A stretch of 64,000 nucleotides of DNA from an uncultured Bacteroides sp. (lineage in GTDB: Bacteria > Bacteroidota > Bacteroidia > Bacteroidales > Bacteroidaceae): positions 4,282,365 to 4,346,364 of the forward strand of contig NZ_OY762899.1 of assembly GCF_963666545.1 (NCBI RefSeq), read 5' to 3'. Below are positions 9,921 to 18,393 of the stretch, in pieces (position 1 is the stretch's first letter; the number at the start of each line of letters is the position of its first letter). Under the pieces are notes generated by a model. The model ran no database searches. It worked only from the letters and a program-made list of their open reading frames with translations, and was not told the DNA's origin. A program made the position numbers and the translations under genes.

Positions 9921-9951
9921 CCATTCATCCCAGAAAACAACCATTCATCCC
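9921..9951 (+). promoter_or_regulatory. Paired direct repeats upstream of the TonB receptor operon
   Basis: CCATTCATCCCA occurs at 9921 and again at 9941, a 20-bp period that places both copies on the same face of the helix. They lie between the LytTR regulator and the receptor it probably controls. Paired direct repeats are how LytTR dimers bind, though the sequence does not match the AgrA-type consensus. Confidence 0.45.
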
Positions 9952-10073
9952 ATTTCATTGCTGTTTATCACATAACTCGGGTGTATATCCCAACCTTTTT
10001 CTGACTTCATCTTTTTGATTTATGTTTGCCGTTGCTAATAATTAATCAACGGTTTAAGATATAAATAAAAAAG

Positions 10074-12227
10074 ATGAAAGCATTCTCCGAATACAAACTA
10101 AAAGGTATCCTTATTATCTCAACTTTCCTGTTGCCAAACACTCTTTGCGCGCAAAGTGTAATTACGGGTAAGATCTTGAACGCCTTGGATAAGCCGATAG
10201 CAGACGTCGTAATTAGTTCCAAGGATAATCATCCTGTCATATCGGCTAAAGACGGGCGCTTCAGAGTAGGATGCCCTGTCGATTCTGTTTCTATCCTGCT
10301 AGAGTTTTCTTGCGTAGGATATAAAAGCCGATCCATGAAGCTATATGCCGGTGAAGAAAATGTGAAAGTCGTATTGCAAGACAGCATTACTTATCTGAAC
10401 GAAATAACGGTACGTTCGCACAAATACAGCAAATTTAGTAACTATGCTGCACCGGTTACTCGTCTGAACACGCTGGATATACTAACTAGCCCAAGCGCAT
10501 TGGGAGATATTATTGGTGGGGTATCGGGTATGCCAGGAGTGCAGCACAATGAAAACGATGGAAGGCTTGTGATACAAGGGGGTGCAACAGACGAGTTGCA
10601 AATTGTGGTCGATGGACTAGTTATGCCCAATCCTTATACATTGTCCCAAAAGAACTCATCGGTGAGAAGTCGTTTCTCCCCCGATCTCTTTAGCGGTATT
10701 TCGCTTCAATCAGCAGGATATGGTGCTGAATTCGGGAATGCGCTTTCGGGTCTTTTACAGCTTAATACACACTCGCTGCAAGAAATGAACGATCAAACCG
10801 ATTTCAGTATCAACTCCGTGGGGTTATCTTCTTCTCTGATTCGTCGTAATAACCAGAATGCATTCCGGGGAGAATTGTCGTATAGTGATCTTAATCCTTA
10901 TGGTAAAGTGGTGAAAGATGATTATGAATGGAAAAAACGCTACCGTAACTTGTCGGGAGATGCTTTCTGGATTCACCTTACACCTAAGGGAGATGAAATC
11001 AAAACCCACGTTTACTTTAGTCAGTCTGGGGTACATTATCTATATAATAATACAGATAAGATCACTTTCGATAATGATTTTTCGGAACGAAATGTTTTTG
11101 CGAGTTCCATTGGTAATTTTTCTCTTTCGGATACTTGGAAGTTTTTCACTGGCATTAGCTTTGGCTATAATCGTTTTAGTGGAACAGATGTTTCCTATCA
11201 ATCGGATAAGGTGAGAAATGTAAAAATGGATTCGCAAGCCAAAGTAGAAGCTGTTTATCAGTACGGCATATTCAGCAATAAAGTAGGTGTGGAAGATCAG
11301 TTTGCATCCTTCGATGAAAAGTATACGTTGAATGAGACTAACAAAATGAAGTATACGAATCACCAATTGGCGGGTTTTGACGAACTCTCGTTGTTGATTA
11401 ACCGCTTCAATATCAACCTCGGATTACGGGGAGAATATTCCACTTACCTGAAAGAATATGCATTTTCACCACGTTTGTACAGTAGTTACAAGTTCAATGC
11501 GAACAACATCTTGTCGCTTTCGCTGGGTAAATACGTTCAACTACCTACTTCCGATTATTTGAAATTTACCAAAACCATTAACCTCAGAGAGTCGTTTGGC
11601 AGCACGCTTACGTATAGTTACGTCAAGAACAGTTCCAAACTTCAGCTCGACCTTTATTACAAACAATATGAGAAATTGATAACCTACACTTATTCCGACC
11701 TGCATTATACCAAAATCGCCAATCAAGGAGAGGGGTACGCCAAAGGTTTTAACCTGTTTTGGAAAAACAATATTGGCGCACTAGAGTATTGGTTCTCTTA
11801 TTCCTATTTGCATGCCAACCTCATATCAGGGAACTATCCGGTACGAAGAATGCCTGGCTATTTGTCTGCAAACACATTCAATCTTACCACTAAATATTGG
11901 GTAAAATCCCTTCGTACCATGCTAGGAAGCAGTATCTTCATCGATTCGGGTGCTAGTTTTTATAACGAGCATAATGCGTCCTCTTCCTCCATTCAATCAC
12001 CCAATAGAAGCCGTTGGGACTTATCATTGTCTTACTTACCTGTTGATGGTGTAATAGTTCACTTTTGCTGCCAGAATGTGTTAGGCCGAAAGAATATTTA
12101 CGGATATGAATATTCCACGCTTCAGGATAATATGTGCCCTGTTAGGCAACCGGACAAGCAATTCTTCTACATCGGATTGTTCATCACACTTAGTCATTCA
12201 CATAAAAATCAATTAAAATCATTATGA
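10074..12227 (+). CDS. TonB-dependent outer membrane receptor
   Basis: 717 residues, short for a Bacteroides receptor. Signal peptide (ends NTLCAQS), carboxypeptidase-regulatory-like domain about 30-105 (VITGKILNALDKPIADVVIS), plug about 125-230 (GGVSGMPGVQHNENDGRLVIQGGATDELQIVVDGL), then a beta-barrel ending with aromatic-rich strands (FFYIGLFITLS). It is not a SusC-type protein: no SusD partner follows and the length is well under 1000. Its stop overlaps the next start by 4 nt (ATGA), so it is translationally coupled to a DUF2141 protein. The ligand cannot be read from the sequence. Confidence 0.85.
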   Translation: MKAFSEYKLKGILIISTFLLPNTLCAQSVITGKILNALDKPIADVVISSKDNHPVISAKDGRFRVGCPVDSVSILLEFSCVGYKSRSMKLYAGEENVKVVLQDSITYLNEITVRSHKYSKFSNYAAPVTRLNTLDILTSPSALGDIIGGVSGMPGVQHNENDGRLVIQGGATDELQIVVDGLVMPNPYTLSQKNSSVRSRFSPDLFSGISLQSAGYGAEFGNALSGLLQLNTHSLQEMNDQTDFSINSVGLSSSLIRRNNQNAFRGELSYSDLNPYGKVVKDDYEWKKRYRNLSGDAFWIHLTPKGDEIKTHVYFSQSGVHYLYNNTDKITFDNDFSERNVFASSIGNFSLSDTWKFFTGISFGYNRFSGTDVSYQSDKVRNVKMDSQAKVEAVYQYGIFSNKVGVEDQFASFDEKYTLNETNKMKYTNHQLAGFDELSLLINRFNINLGLRGEYSTYLKEYAFSPRLYSSYKFNANNILSLSLGKYVQLPTSDYLKFTKTINLRESFGSTLTYSYVKNSSKLQLDLYYKQYEKLITYTYSDLHYTKIANQGEGYAKGFNLFWKNNIGALEYWFSYSYLHANLISGNYPVRRMPGYLSANTFNLTTKYWVKSLRTMLGSSIFIDSGASFYNEHNASSSSIQSPNRSRWDLSLSYLPVDGVIVHFCCQNVLGRKNIYGYEYSTLQDNMCPVRQPDKQFFYIGLFITLSHSHKNQLKSL

Positions 12228-12631
12228 AAAAGAGTTTATTTCTAATGGGGTTCTTGCTTCTGAGCCTCTCCTCATTTGGACAAAAGAAGCTTGTTGTTGT
12301 AGCTGACGGAATGGCAGAGATAAAGGGTTCTCTGCTGGTAGTTGTTTTCAATTCTGATTCCACCTTCTTGAAGAAGCCTGTATTTGCAACTAAGGCAAAC
12401 ATTCATGCCGATACGGAAGAGGTTGTAACCAGCCTGCCGGAAGGTGAATATGCCATTTTTCTTTTTCAGGATTCTAATGAAAATGGTAAAATGGACACCC
12501 GAGAATTTGGTATGCCGATAGAGAAATACGGATTTAGCAACAATGTGGTAGGAAAGATGGGACCTCCCAGTTTCAAGGAAACCTGCTTTGCTCTGGAAAA
12601 GGACATGGTTGTGCGCATCACACTGCGATAA
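12224..12631 (+). CDS. DUF2141-type secreted protein
   Basis: 135 residues with a signal peptide (ends SLSSFGQ). The body carries the DUF2141 pattern: LLVVVFNSDSTF near the start, LPEGEYAIFLFQDSNENGKMDTREFGMPIEKYGFSNN in the middle, with the calcium-loop-like DSNENGKMD. Members are small periplasmic or surface beta-sandwich proteins often found with TonB receptors; the function is unknown. It overlaps the receptor gene by 4 nt, so the two are co-expressed. Confidence 0.8.
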   Translation: MKKSLFLMGFLLLSLSSFGQKKLVVVADGMAEIKGSLLVVVFNSDSTFLKKPVFATKANIHADTEEVVTSLPEGEYAIFLFQDSNENGKMDTREFGMPIEKYGFSNNVVGKMGPPSFKETCFALEKDMVVRITLR

Positions 12632-12649
12632 CTTAATTGATTGCCTACC

Positions 12650-12756
12650 TCATAGGTACTATTTATTTCATAGGGAATACCTGCAACAGGGTATTTTGTC
12701 TCACCGTTTTAACTATTATATGCGATTGATACAAAAACTGTAAAAGCGGATCTTTG
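12650..12756 (+). promoter_or_regulatory. Putative promoter region with direct repeats before the siderophore-type receptor
   Basis: TTG at 12726-12728 and GATCTTTG at 12749-12756 are 20 bp apart, a near-match to the Bacteroides -33/-7 pair. About 55 bp upstream TCATAGGTA (12650) and TCATAGGGA (12668) form a direct repeat with 18-bp period, a possible regulator site. Neither part is proved. Confidence 0.35.
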
Positions 12757-12778
12757 CCTGTGAAATAAATAATAACTT

Positions 12779-15148
12779 ATGAATAAAAAAATCATCTTAT
12801 TGAGTTTCATGCTCCTTTGTGTGATGCAGGCCTTCGCGCAAATAAAAGGAATCGTAAGCGACGAGAACGGAGAGCCTTTAGTTTCCGCCAGTGTCGTTGT
12901 ACAAGGACACAAAATCTACACCGTGACGGACGATGACGGTGCATATACATTAAATAATCTACCTAAAGGCACCATCCGTGTCACTGTCAGTTATATTGGT
13001 TTTCAGAGTATCACTCGGCAAATTAATATGAAAGATCAAATACAGAAAGTAGATTTTCGGTTGAGTGTATCCAATGTTCTCTCTGAAATAGAAGTGTTTG
13101 GAGAACGCAACAAACAACCCGCTAAGCTTGATGCCATCACTCGTATGCCTCTCAGTCCGAGCGAACAGATACAAAGTATCTCTGTTATCTCTGATAAAGT
13201 AATTTCTGAGCAAGGTGCTCTGAGTGTAACCGATGCTGCACGCAATGTGCCTGGCGTAAGTCTTTTTGGATCTTATGGTGGCATTCGTGAGAGTATGTCT
13301 ATTCGTGGTTATCGAGGCGTACCTATTCTGAAGAACGGAGTCGGTATTGATTCGGACTTTCGTACTGCTTCTCTTACTTCGGACATGCAAGGTGTTGAGT
13401 CGGTGCAGATCATCAAAGGTTCTGCTGCCATCACACAAGGTATTGGTAATGGTTTGGGTAGTCCCGGAGGAGTTATCAATGTAGTAACCAAAACACCTAA
13501 ATTCGTCAATAGTGGTGAGGTCGCTTTCCGTACTGGCAGTTGGGGACAAGTGCGACCTACATTTGATGTGCAGACTGTACTTAGCAAAAAACGTAATGTT
13601 GCTTTCCGTTTGAATGGAGCTTTTGAACGAGCGGACAGTTATCGCAAGTATATCAACAGCAACCAGATATACATCAATCCTTCATTAGAATGGCGTCCCG
13701 ACGATAAAACGATTGTTACGCTGGAGCTAGATTACTTTAACCAAAACAAAACACCGGACAGAGGTACTGTAAATCTGGCCGCCGACAGCGTAGAAGCTCT
13801 TTATAAAATGCCCTATGATAAATTCTTAGGGTTTAGTACTGATAACGCTCATACTAAGACGACTACTTATGCTGCCCGTGTCACTCGTTTCCTGACGGAT
13901 AACATCTATGTAAGAGGTGCTTATTTCAAGTCAGATTATAGTTTGGATAATACAGGTGCAAGCCTTGCAACAGTTGAAAAGAATAACTATAAAAAGCTCG
14001 CTCGTACTCTTGCTCGTTCATTGAGGGCTGATCGTAACTCTACACTACAACTTGATCTTATTGGCAAAGATCTCTATACCGGTCCTATCCGTCATACTTT
14101 TCAAGTAGGATTCGACTATAAAACGACTGATCTCACTACCACCAGCTATACATCTGCAAAAGTAGATACCATTGATGTGACGCAGAACTTTACGAGTACC
14201 TTGCCTACGAGTGTGAAATCTCTCAAAATAGGCACACCCGTTTATTCCACTGAATCAAACTATGGCTTGATGGCACAAGAGGTTATGACCTTTAATCGCT
14301 ATCTGAAAGCCGTACTCGGTTTACGTTATAGTTATAGTAGCAGTGAGAATGATACTTCTACGGGTACTACCACCGGTGATTCATGGAATCCCATGTTCGG
14401 ATTAATGGTGACTCCGGTAAAGAACGTCAACCTTTTTGGTTCTTATACCACAACGACCAGTCTGCGTTCTGCTGCCCAGAAGAAAGAAGATGGCACAGCC
14501 ATTGGTTCATCAAACTCTAAACAGTGGGAGTTTGGCGTCAAATCAGATTGGTTAGATAATAGACTTCGTTTCAACTTTACCTATTTCTATATCAAAAACT
14601 CGAATACTTCCTATGGTATATACGATGCATTGGGTAATAATGTGCTCTATTATGATAATGCAGGGGATTTGGTTAGAGATGGGGTAGAAGTAGAGCTAAA
14701 TGGACGTGTTTTACCGAACTTGCAAGTAATGCTTGGTTATGCTTATGTTGACCCACGCTATAGAAACAGTCCAGCATTTAAGGAAGGTTCAGCGCCGATT
14801 AATACAACCAAGAATACTGCTAATGCCTGGCTTCACTACTCAGTAGAGAGAGGCTTTTTGAAAGGACTTTCTTTAGGAGCAGGAGCTTACTATGTAGGCA
14901 AACGTCCGGTAAATGACTACACTATTAAGGTAGCGGTGCACAATACCACTCCTAATGTGAAACCGTTTGATATGCCGGCTTATACCACCATTAATGTTCA
15001 GGTTGCCTACACTTTCAAACATCTCACTACCCGTGTATTCTTTAATAATATATTTGATGAAATCGGTTATAGCTCTTACTATCGTGGAGGTTATATCAAT
15101 CAGATTGATCCGAGAAACTTTGCCGTTAATCTGAGCTATTCATTCTAA
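12779..15148 (+). CDS. TonB-dependent siderophore-type receptor
   Basis: 789 residues. Signal peptide (ends MQAFAQ), carboxypeptidase-regulatory-like domain about 22-100 (IKGIVSDENGEPLVSASVVVQG), then a plug typical of ferric-siderophore receptors (ISVISDKVISEQGALSVTDAARNVPGVS, SIRGYRG, VESVQIIKGSAAITQG, SPGGVINVVTKTP) and a 22-strand-type barrel that ends DPRNFAVNLSYSF with a terminal Phe, the usual outer-membrane signature. The family imports ferric siderophores or related chelates. It stands alone with its own promoter region and terminator. No Fur-like box was recognised upstream. Confidence 0.85.
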   Translation: MNKKIILLSFMLLCVMQAFAQIKGIVSDENGEPLVSASVVVQGHKIYTVTDDDGAYTLNNLPKGTIRVTVSYIGFQSITRQINMKDQIQKVDFRLSVSNVLSEIEVFGERNKQPAKLDAITRMPLSPSEQIQSISVISDKVISEQGALSVTDAARNVPGVSLFGSYGGIRESMSIRGYRGVPILKNGVGIDSDFRTASLTSDMQGVESVQIIKGSAAITQGIGNGLGSPGGVINVVTKTPKFVNSGEVAFRTGSWGQVRPTFDVQTVLSKKRNVAFRLNGAFERADSYRKYINSNQIYINPSLEWRPDDKTIVTLELDYFNQNKTPDRGTVNLAADSVEALYKMPYDKFLGFSTDNAHTKTTTYAARVTRFLTDNIYVRGAYFKSDYSLDNTGASLATVEKNNYKKLARTLARSLRADRNSTLQLDLIGKDLYTGPIRHTFQVGFDYKTTDLTTTSYTSAKVDTIDVTQNFTSTLPTSVKSLKIGTPVYSTESNYGLMAQEVMTFNRYLKAVLGLRYSYSSSENDTSTGTTTGDSWNPMFGLMVTPVKNVNLFGSYTTTTSLRSAAQKKEDGTAIGSSNSKQWEFGVKSDWLDNRLRFNFTYFYIKNSNTSYGIYDALGNNVLYYDNAGDLVRDGVEVELNGRVLPNLQVMLGYAYVDPRYRNSPAFKEGSAPINTTKNTANAWLHYSVERGFLKGLSLGAGAYYVGKRPVNDYTIKVAVHNTTPNVKPFDMPAYTTINVQVAYTFKHLTTRVFFNNIFDEIGYSSYYRGGYINQIDPRNFAVNLSYSF

Positions 15149-15178
15149 TCAATAAGCTTCTTTTTTTATAGCATAAGG

Positions 15179-15208
15179 AAGGGGTGCCAAATGGGTACCC
15201 CTTTTTGC
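15179..15208 (+). terminator. Rho-independent terminator after the siderophore-type receptor
   Basis: A stem of AAGGGGTGCC against GGGTACCCCTT with a short loop is followed by TTTTT. Confidence 0.8.
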
Positions 15209-15288
15209 ATCATCAGTTGAATGAAATGTGTTCTTTATAAACATCGTCCCGCAATATTTTTACAATTAGAGCTAATTTTATAGATCAT

Positions 15289-15387
15289 ATAACTTCACCG
15301 TGGTGAACTAGTTAATTAAGCACGGTGAACTAGTTAATTCACCGCGGTTAACTAGTTAGTTCAGCAAACCCCTCTCAGAAGGCCTGT
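15289..15387 (+). repeat. 99-bp element with three 22-bp palindromic units (type A)
   Basis: Begins ATAACTTCA (15289), then three 22-bp units starting at 15291, 15313 and 15335 plus a half unit, then the tail ACCCCTCTCAGAAGGCCTGT (15368-15387). Each unit holds a 14-bp dyad of the form TTCAnCnCGGTGAA and an 8-bp palindrome AACTAGTT. The same ends, at the same distance, occur at 60217-60315 with different unit cores. It sits 3' of a terminator and 3' of the RloB stub on the other strand. The remaining gap 15209-15288 and 15388-15441 shows nothing else. Confidence 0.85.
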
Positions 15388-15441
15388 AGTGGTAGATCTG
15401 CAATGTTTACATTCGAATGCTGAAAAGCTGAATCCGCTTCA

Positions 15442-15624
15442 TTAAATATACTTCAATATTTCTTCTACCAAGAAGAAGAGCTTTGTCGATGATTCCTCTT
15501 TGGCTGGGCTTGGAGTTGAAGAATTTTCTTTAGCAGGATGGCCATCAGTGTATCTTTCATAGATTTTACGAGCTCTTTTTATGGCTAAATTAAATTTCTT
15601 TTCGCCACTCTTTCTATCTACTTG
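15442..15624 (-). pseudogene. RloB/AbiLii remnant (C-terminal stub)
   Basis: Directly downstream of the RloA stop on the minus strand, a 60-codon open frame has no start but reads as a protein C-terminus: SGEKKFNLAIKRARKIYE, then a Pro/Ser/Glu-rich piece (NSSTPSPAKEESSTK), then LFFLVEEILKYI and stop. This fits the end of RloB proteins, which follow RloA in the same operon and finish with a conserved segment before a short LVEEL helix. The first ~150 or more residues are missing, so the pair is broken. The identification rests on position and motif feel, not a search. Confidence 0.5.
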
Positions 15625-15630
15625 TTAGCT

Positions 15631-16944
15631 TTATTTTTCATTCTCATTTGCCTGCGCTTTATCAATGCTTAAACCACTAAAATCTTCAAGATAAGGGACA
15701 CCGCCGTAGAGTCCATTAATATAATTATGTGCAAAGTTCTCGTCTTTACGAATGCCTTTAATGTCTGATAATGAATAAAGGCGACTTTCGCCATACATGT
15801 TTTTATCTATAAACCAAACCTGATCTCTTCTCAATAAGCGGCTATCCAATAAACTGGAATTATGAGTGTTAAATATTAACTGGGCATTATTAGGGTTTGT
15901 CTCTTTTGAGTTGAATAAAGAGATTAGCCGTGTCACTAAATTGGGATGAAGTCGAGAGTCCAATTCGTCAACAATTAGCGTATACCCATTGGTCAATGAT
16001 TCTAATATAGGCCCTGTGAGATAAAAGAACTTTTGCGTCCCATCAGATTCATCTTTTCTCATCTGAAAATCTCTATTTCCAATAGGAGCATGGTCTGCAT
16101 CGTAGGCCAGATGCTTGGTATATAAATTTTGTGACTGAATATCATTAATAATCATTTCCTGAATCTGGTGAGGCACTTTTTCTGAAGTTTCAAAACTGGC
16201 TTTTACCTCTTTTCTGCTTACGTCCATAATTCCCAGATCAGCAAAGTTCAGTAATTCCATTATTCTTTTTTTGTAATCAGAATCGACTAATTTAGATAAG
16301 ATCATTCCTTTGTAACCGGCCTCGTTTAATCCCGAAATAATTTTAATATTTTCTTTAAAGAAAGAGATAAGTTTGATGCCCAGCTCGTCGTTAAACTGAG
16401 CAAGCGTGGTAATAAATAGAGCATTTTCTCTCACTAGATTTGCTGTTATGATCAAATCCCATGAGGCAAATCTCTTTTTATCAAAAGAGAGTGTGCCCTC
16501 CTCGTCTCTGTAGAAAAGTTCTGATTCTTTGTTTTTTTCTTGAACATAAAGCCATTCGGTTATTACTTTTTTTCTATTTACTTCAAAGCCATAGCGATAT
16601 ATCCTGTGCCCAACTAAAAACATGAGCTCGAAGGTGCTTGGACTCGCTTCACTCTCTGTATTCAGACGAAATGGATCTGTATCAATGTCTTCTGACGAAA
16701 CGGCATCTTTAGAAGAGTTTACCACAAAATAACGCATAAATGCAAAAGCATCAATCAACTTTGTCTTTCCGCTTGCATTGGCTCCATAAACAACAGCATT
16801 TTTAAGCAAACGCAATGAGGGTGCTTCAACATGCGTTACATTTTCATCTTCGCGTGTCTTCTTATCATAATTCGTGGCTACGAAGCTGAATACAACTTCA
16901 TCTTTAAACACTTTATAGTTACTTACAGAAAATCGAATGATCAT
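15631..16944 (-). CDS. RloA/AbiLi-type AAA ATPase (defence-associated)
   Basis: 437 residues. Starts with the SMC/ABC-like N-terminus MIIRFSVSNYKVFKDEVVFSF, Walker A GANASGKT at 54-61, a Ser/Asp-containing signature region (MRKDESDGTQKFFYL), Walker B YTLIVDELDSRLHP near 325-340 and the switch histidine in IFNTHNSSLLD. This layout is that of COG1106 AAA_21 ATPases such as RloA and AbiLi of abortive-infection systems, which normally work with an RloB/AbiLii partner. Here the partner is reduced to a stub just downstream, so the system may be inactive, or the ATPase may have another role. CAAATATA at 16969-16976 reads as a -7 element (TATATTTG) on this strand. Confidence 0.8.
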   Translation of the reverse strand: MIIRFSVSNYKVFKDEVVFSFVATNYDKKTREDENVTHVEAPSLRLLKNAVVYGANASGKTKLIDAFAFMRYFVVNSSKDAVSSEDIDTDPFRLNTESEASPSTFELMFLVGHRIYRYGFEVNRKKVITEWLYVQEKNKESELFYRDEEGTLSFDKKRFASWDLIITANLVRENALFITTLAQFNDELGIKLISFFKENIKIISGLNEAGYKGMILSKLVDSDYKKRIMELLNFADLGIMDVSRKEVKASFETSEKVPHQIQEMIINDIQSQNLYTKHLAYDADHAPIGNRDFQMRKDESDGTQKFFYLTGPILESLTNGYTLIVDELDSRLHPNLVTRLISLFNSKETNPNNAQLIFNTHNSSLLDSRLLRRDQVWFIDKNMYGESRLYSLSDIKGIRKDENFAHNYINGLYGGVPYLEDFSGLSIDKAQANENEK

Positions 16945-17130
16945 AATCTGCTTTTTGTTAGTTTTCTACAAATATATATCGATTGAACAAATTATAATGC
17001 TAAAAGGATTAATTATTTGCAGATAATCTTCAAATAATGTTTTTTTTTGAGATGATTGAATGCTCCTGCTAGAGAAGTTTTGACCATGATGTTAAGTATA
17101 CTCAAGCCATTGTTTTTCCATAACTGAAAA

Positions 17131-17211
17131 TCTGCACCGTGCAGTTGCCTAAACTGAACGGTTCTCTTTCACCATCTGAACGGCTCTCTTTCACCAACTG
17201 CACGGTTCTCT
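17131..17211. repeat. 22-bp tandem array (type B unit), intergenic copy
   Basis: Three 22-bp units start at 17146, 17168 and 17190, with part of a fourth before. On the minus strand the unit core reads AGAGAACCGTGCAGTTGG. The outer pieces ACCGTGCAGTTG (17137-17148) and CAACTGCACGGT (17195-17206) are inverted to each other, so a transcript could fold into a long hairpin. The same unit recurs on the plus strand at 59960-60069. Confidence 0.8.
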
Positions 17212-17689
17212 TGAACAGATCATGAGTATATCATCTATCGACCATCCGAAATGCTACAGCAAATCGGTTGCCCCACTAAAGTGAAACTCTTGTGCCGGAG
17301 ATCAAGAGAAGGTGGTGGACGTAGCGTTAAGCAAACGATTGAGCTTGAGTGCAACGAGTTGAGCTGCTCGTAACTACTACAATCGCCATCAAAGCAATTT
17401 GAAACGAGGCGTTTGGAAGTTGGCTTTTTGCTTCTTTCCTTTTTGCGGCAATCCAAAAATGGAAGAATAGAAACTCGACAATCGTTGGTGGTTGTGGAAG
17501 TTGTTACGCGCGCAGTTGTTGTACCACAACAACCATACTCTTCTTTATCTTTTTCTACTTTACTTTCCTCTTCTAGAGAACACGTTGCAACTCGTTCATT
17601 ATCAGCGTTTTGCAAAAGTGCGTTTTTTGTTGTTTTTGCACTGTTTTGCACATTGTTTTGCATGCTATTTTGCCTGTTTCCCTTTCAGT
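17212..17689. other. Gene-free stretch, low-complexity
   Basis: About 480 bases between the type B array and the transposase remnant. The open frames here (for example 17235-17663 minus) are Thr/Ser/Lys-rich with no recognisable motif and codon use unlike the neighbours. On the minus strand the transposase frame loses homology at about 17690 and runs on as Gln/Lys/Cys repeats (CKTMCKTVQKQQKT). It is probably decayed mobile DNA. Confidence 0.5.
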
Positions 17690-18130
17690 GCCGTCATGGA
17701 GCAATACAGGCTCAACAGTACCATCTTTAGAGAGTTCAGACAAACGATCGGAAAGTTCTTTGTCCGTCTGTGCGGGCACAAGACCCATTGTCTCAAGGCC
17801 CAAACGGAGAACATGGTTCAAACAGTGTACAAAAGTGTTGCAATGTTTCTGACCCATTCCGAAACAGGCGGCATGATACTCTTGCAAAGGGTTGTTTTTC
17901 AGATACACAAGAATAAAGAAAAGGCGTTCCGGGACATCAGGCAAGGGGCTGTTCTTGTAGATACAGAAGCTACGGCGGTGACTTCGCCGTTTGCCGTTCA
18001 GCTCATATTCAGACAAATAATCATCATGAGCCGCCTCAAAATAGGGAAGCAAATGAGAAAACTAAATATGGGTCAAGCCTGTCAAGGCACGGAAACTTTT
18101 GGGATTGTCTTTATGATCTTTATAATTCAT
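17690..18130 (-). pseudogene. Decayed DDE transposase, N-terminal part only
   Basis: The minus strand reads from ATG at 18130 MNYKDHKDNPKSFRALTGL, then an in-frame TAG after THI, then FSHLLPYFEAAHDDYLSEYE ... RRSFCIYKNSPLPDVPERLFFILVYLKNNP ... EYHAACFGMGQKHCNTFVHCLNHVL ... and the start of the catalytic domain VEPVLLHDGTERE. This is the N-terminal helix-turn-helix half of an IS5-type transposase. The rest of the DDE domain is absent. One stop plus 3' loss makes it a pseudogene. Confidence 0.7.
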
Positions 18131-18197
18131 GCTACAAAAATACACGCATACGCGATATATAACAAATCTAATCTATATAAACTCTATTTTATTGTTC

Positions 18198-18260
18198 GCC
18201 TACGATTTTTATTTCTACGCCTAGAATTTTAAAAAGTTGGCCTAGGATTTTTAATTGTTG
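18198..18260. repeat. 21-bp tandem array
   Basis: GCCTA starts at 18198, 18219 and 18240, a strict 21-bp period. The unit core is GCCTAGGATTTTTA, with the palindrome CCTAGG complete in the third copy. It lies between the transposase remnant and the MATE terminator and is similar in design to the 22-bp arrays elsewhere in the window, but unrelated in sequence. Confidence 0.65.
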
Positions 18261-18294
18261 GGGAGAAAATTAAAAAATCTATTTTTGAATCAAT

Positions 18295-18337
18295 AAATAG
18301 ATCTGATGGTAAATGTCATTTGCCATCAGATCTATTT
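18295..18337. terminator. Hairpin terminator at the end of the MATE operon
   Basis: A 15-bp perfect stem (18295-18309 with 18323-18337) lies 57 bp beyond the MATE stop. The run of T on the minus side is weak, so it may act in either direction. Confidence 0.55.
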
Positions 18338-18393
18338 CGTTATTAGTGAAAGTCCATCAAGAACAAAGCAGAAATTAGAAAATTAAAAACATA

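Noticed and set aside
15289-15387. Possible CRISPR array
   Set aside because: Units are directly abutting at 22 bp with no unique spacers, and no cas gene is in the window. The same holds for the other arrays.
17235-17663. 142-codon minus-strand frame with a Cys/Thr-rich protein
   Set aside because: Low-complexity composition, overlaps decayed transposase DNA, no family pattern or start context.
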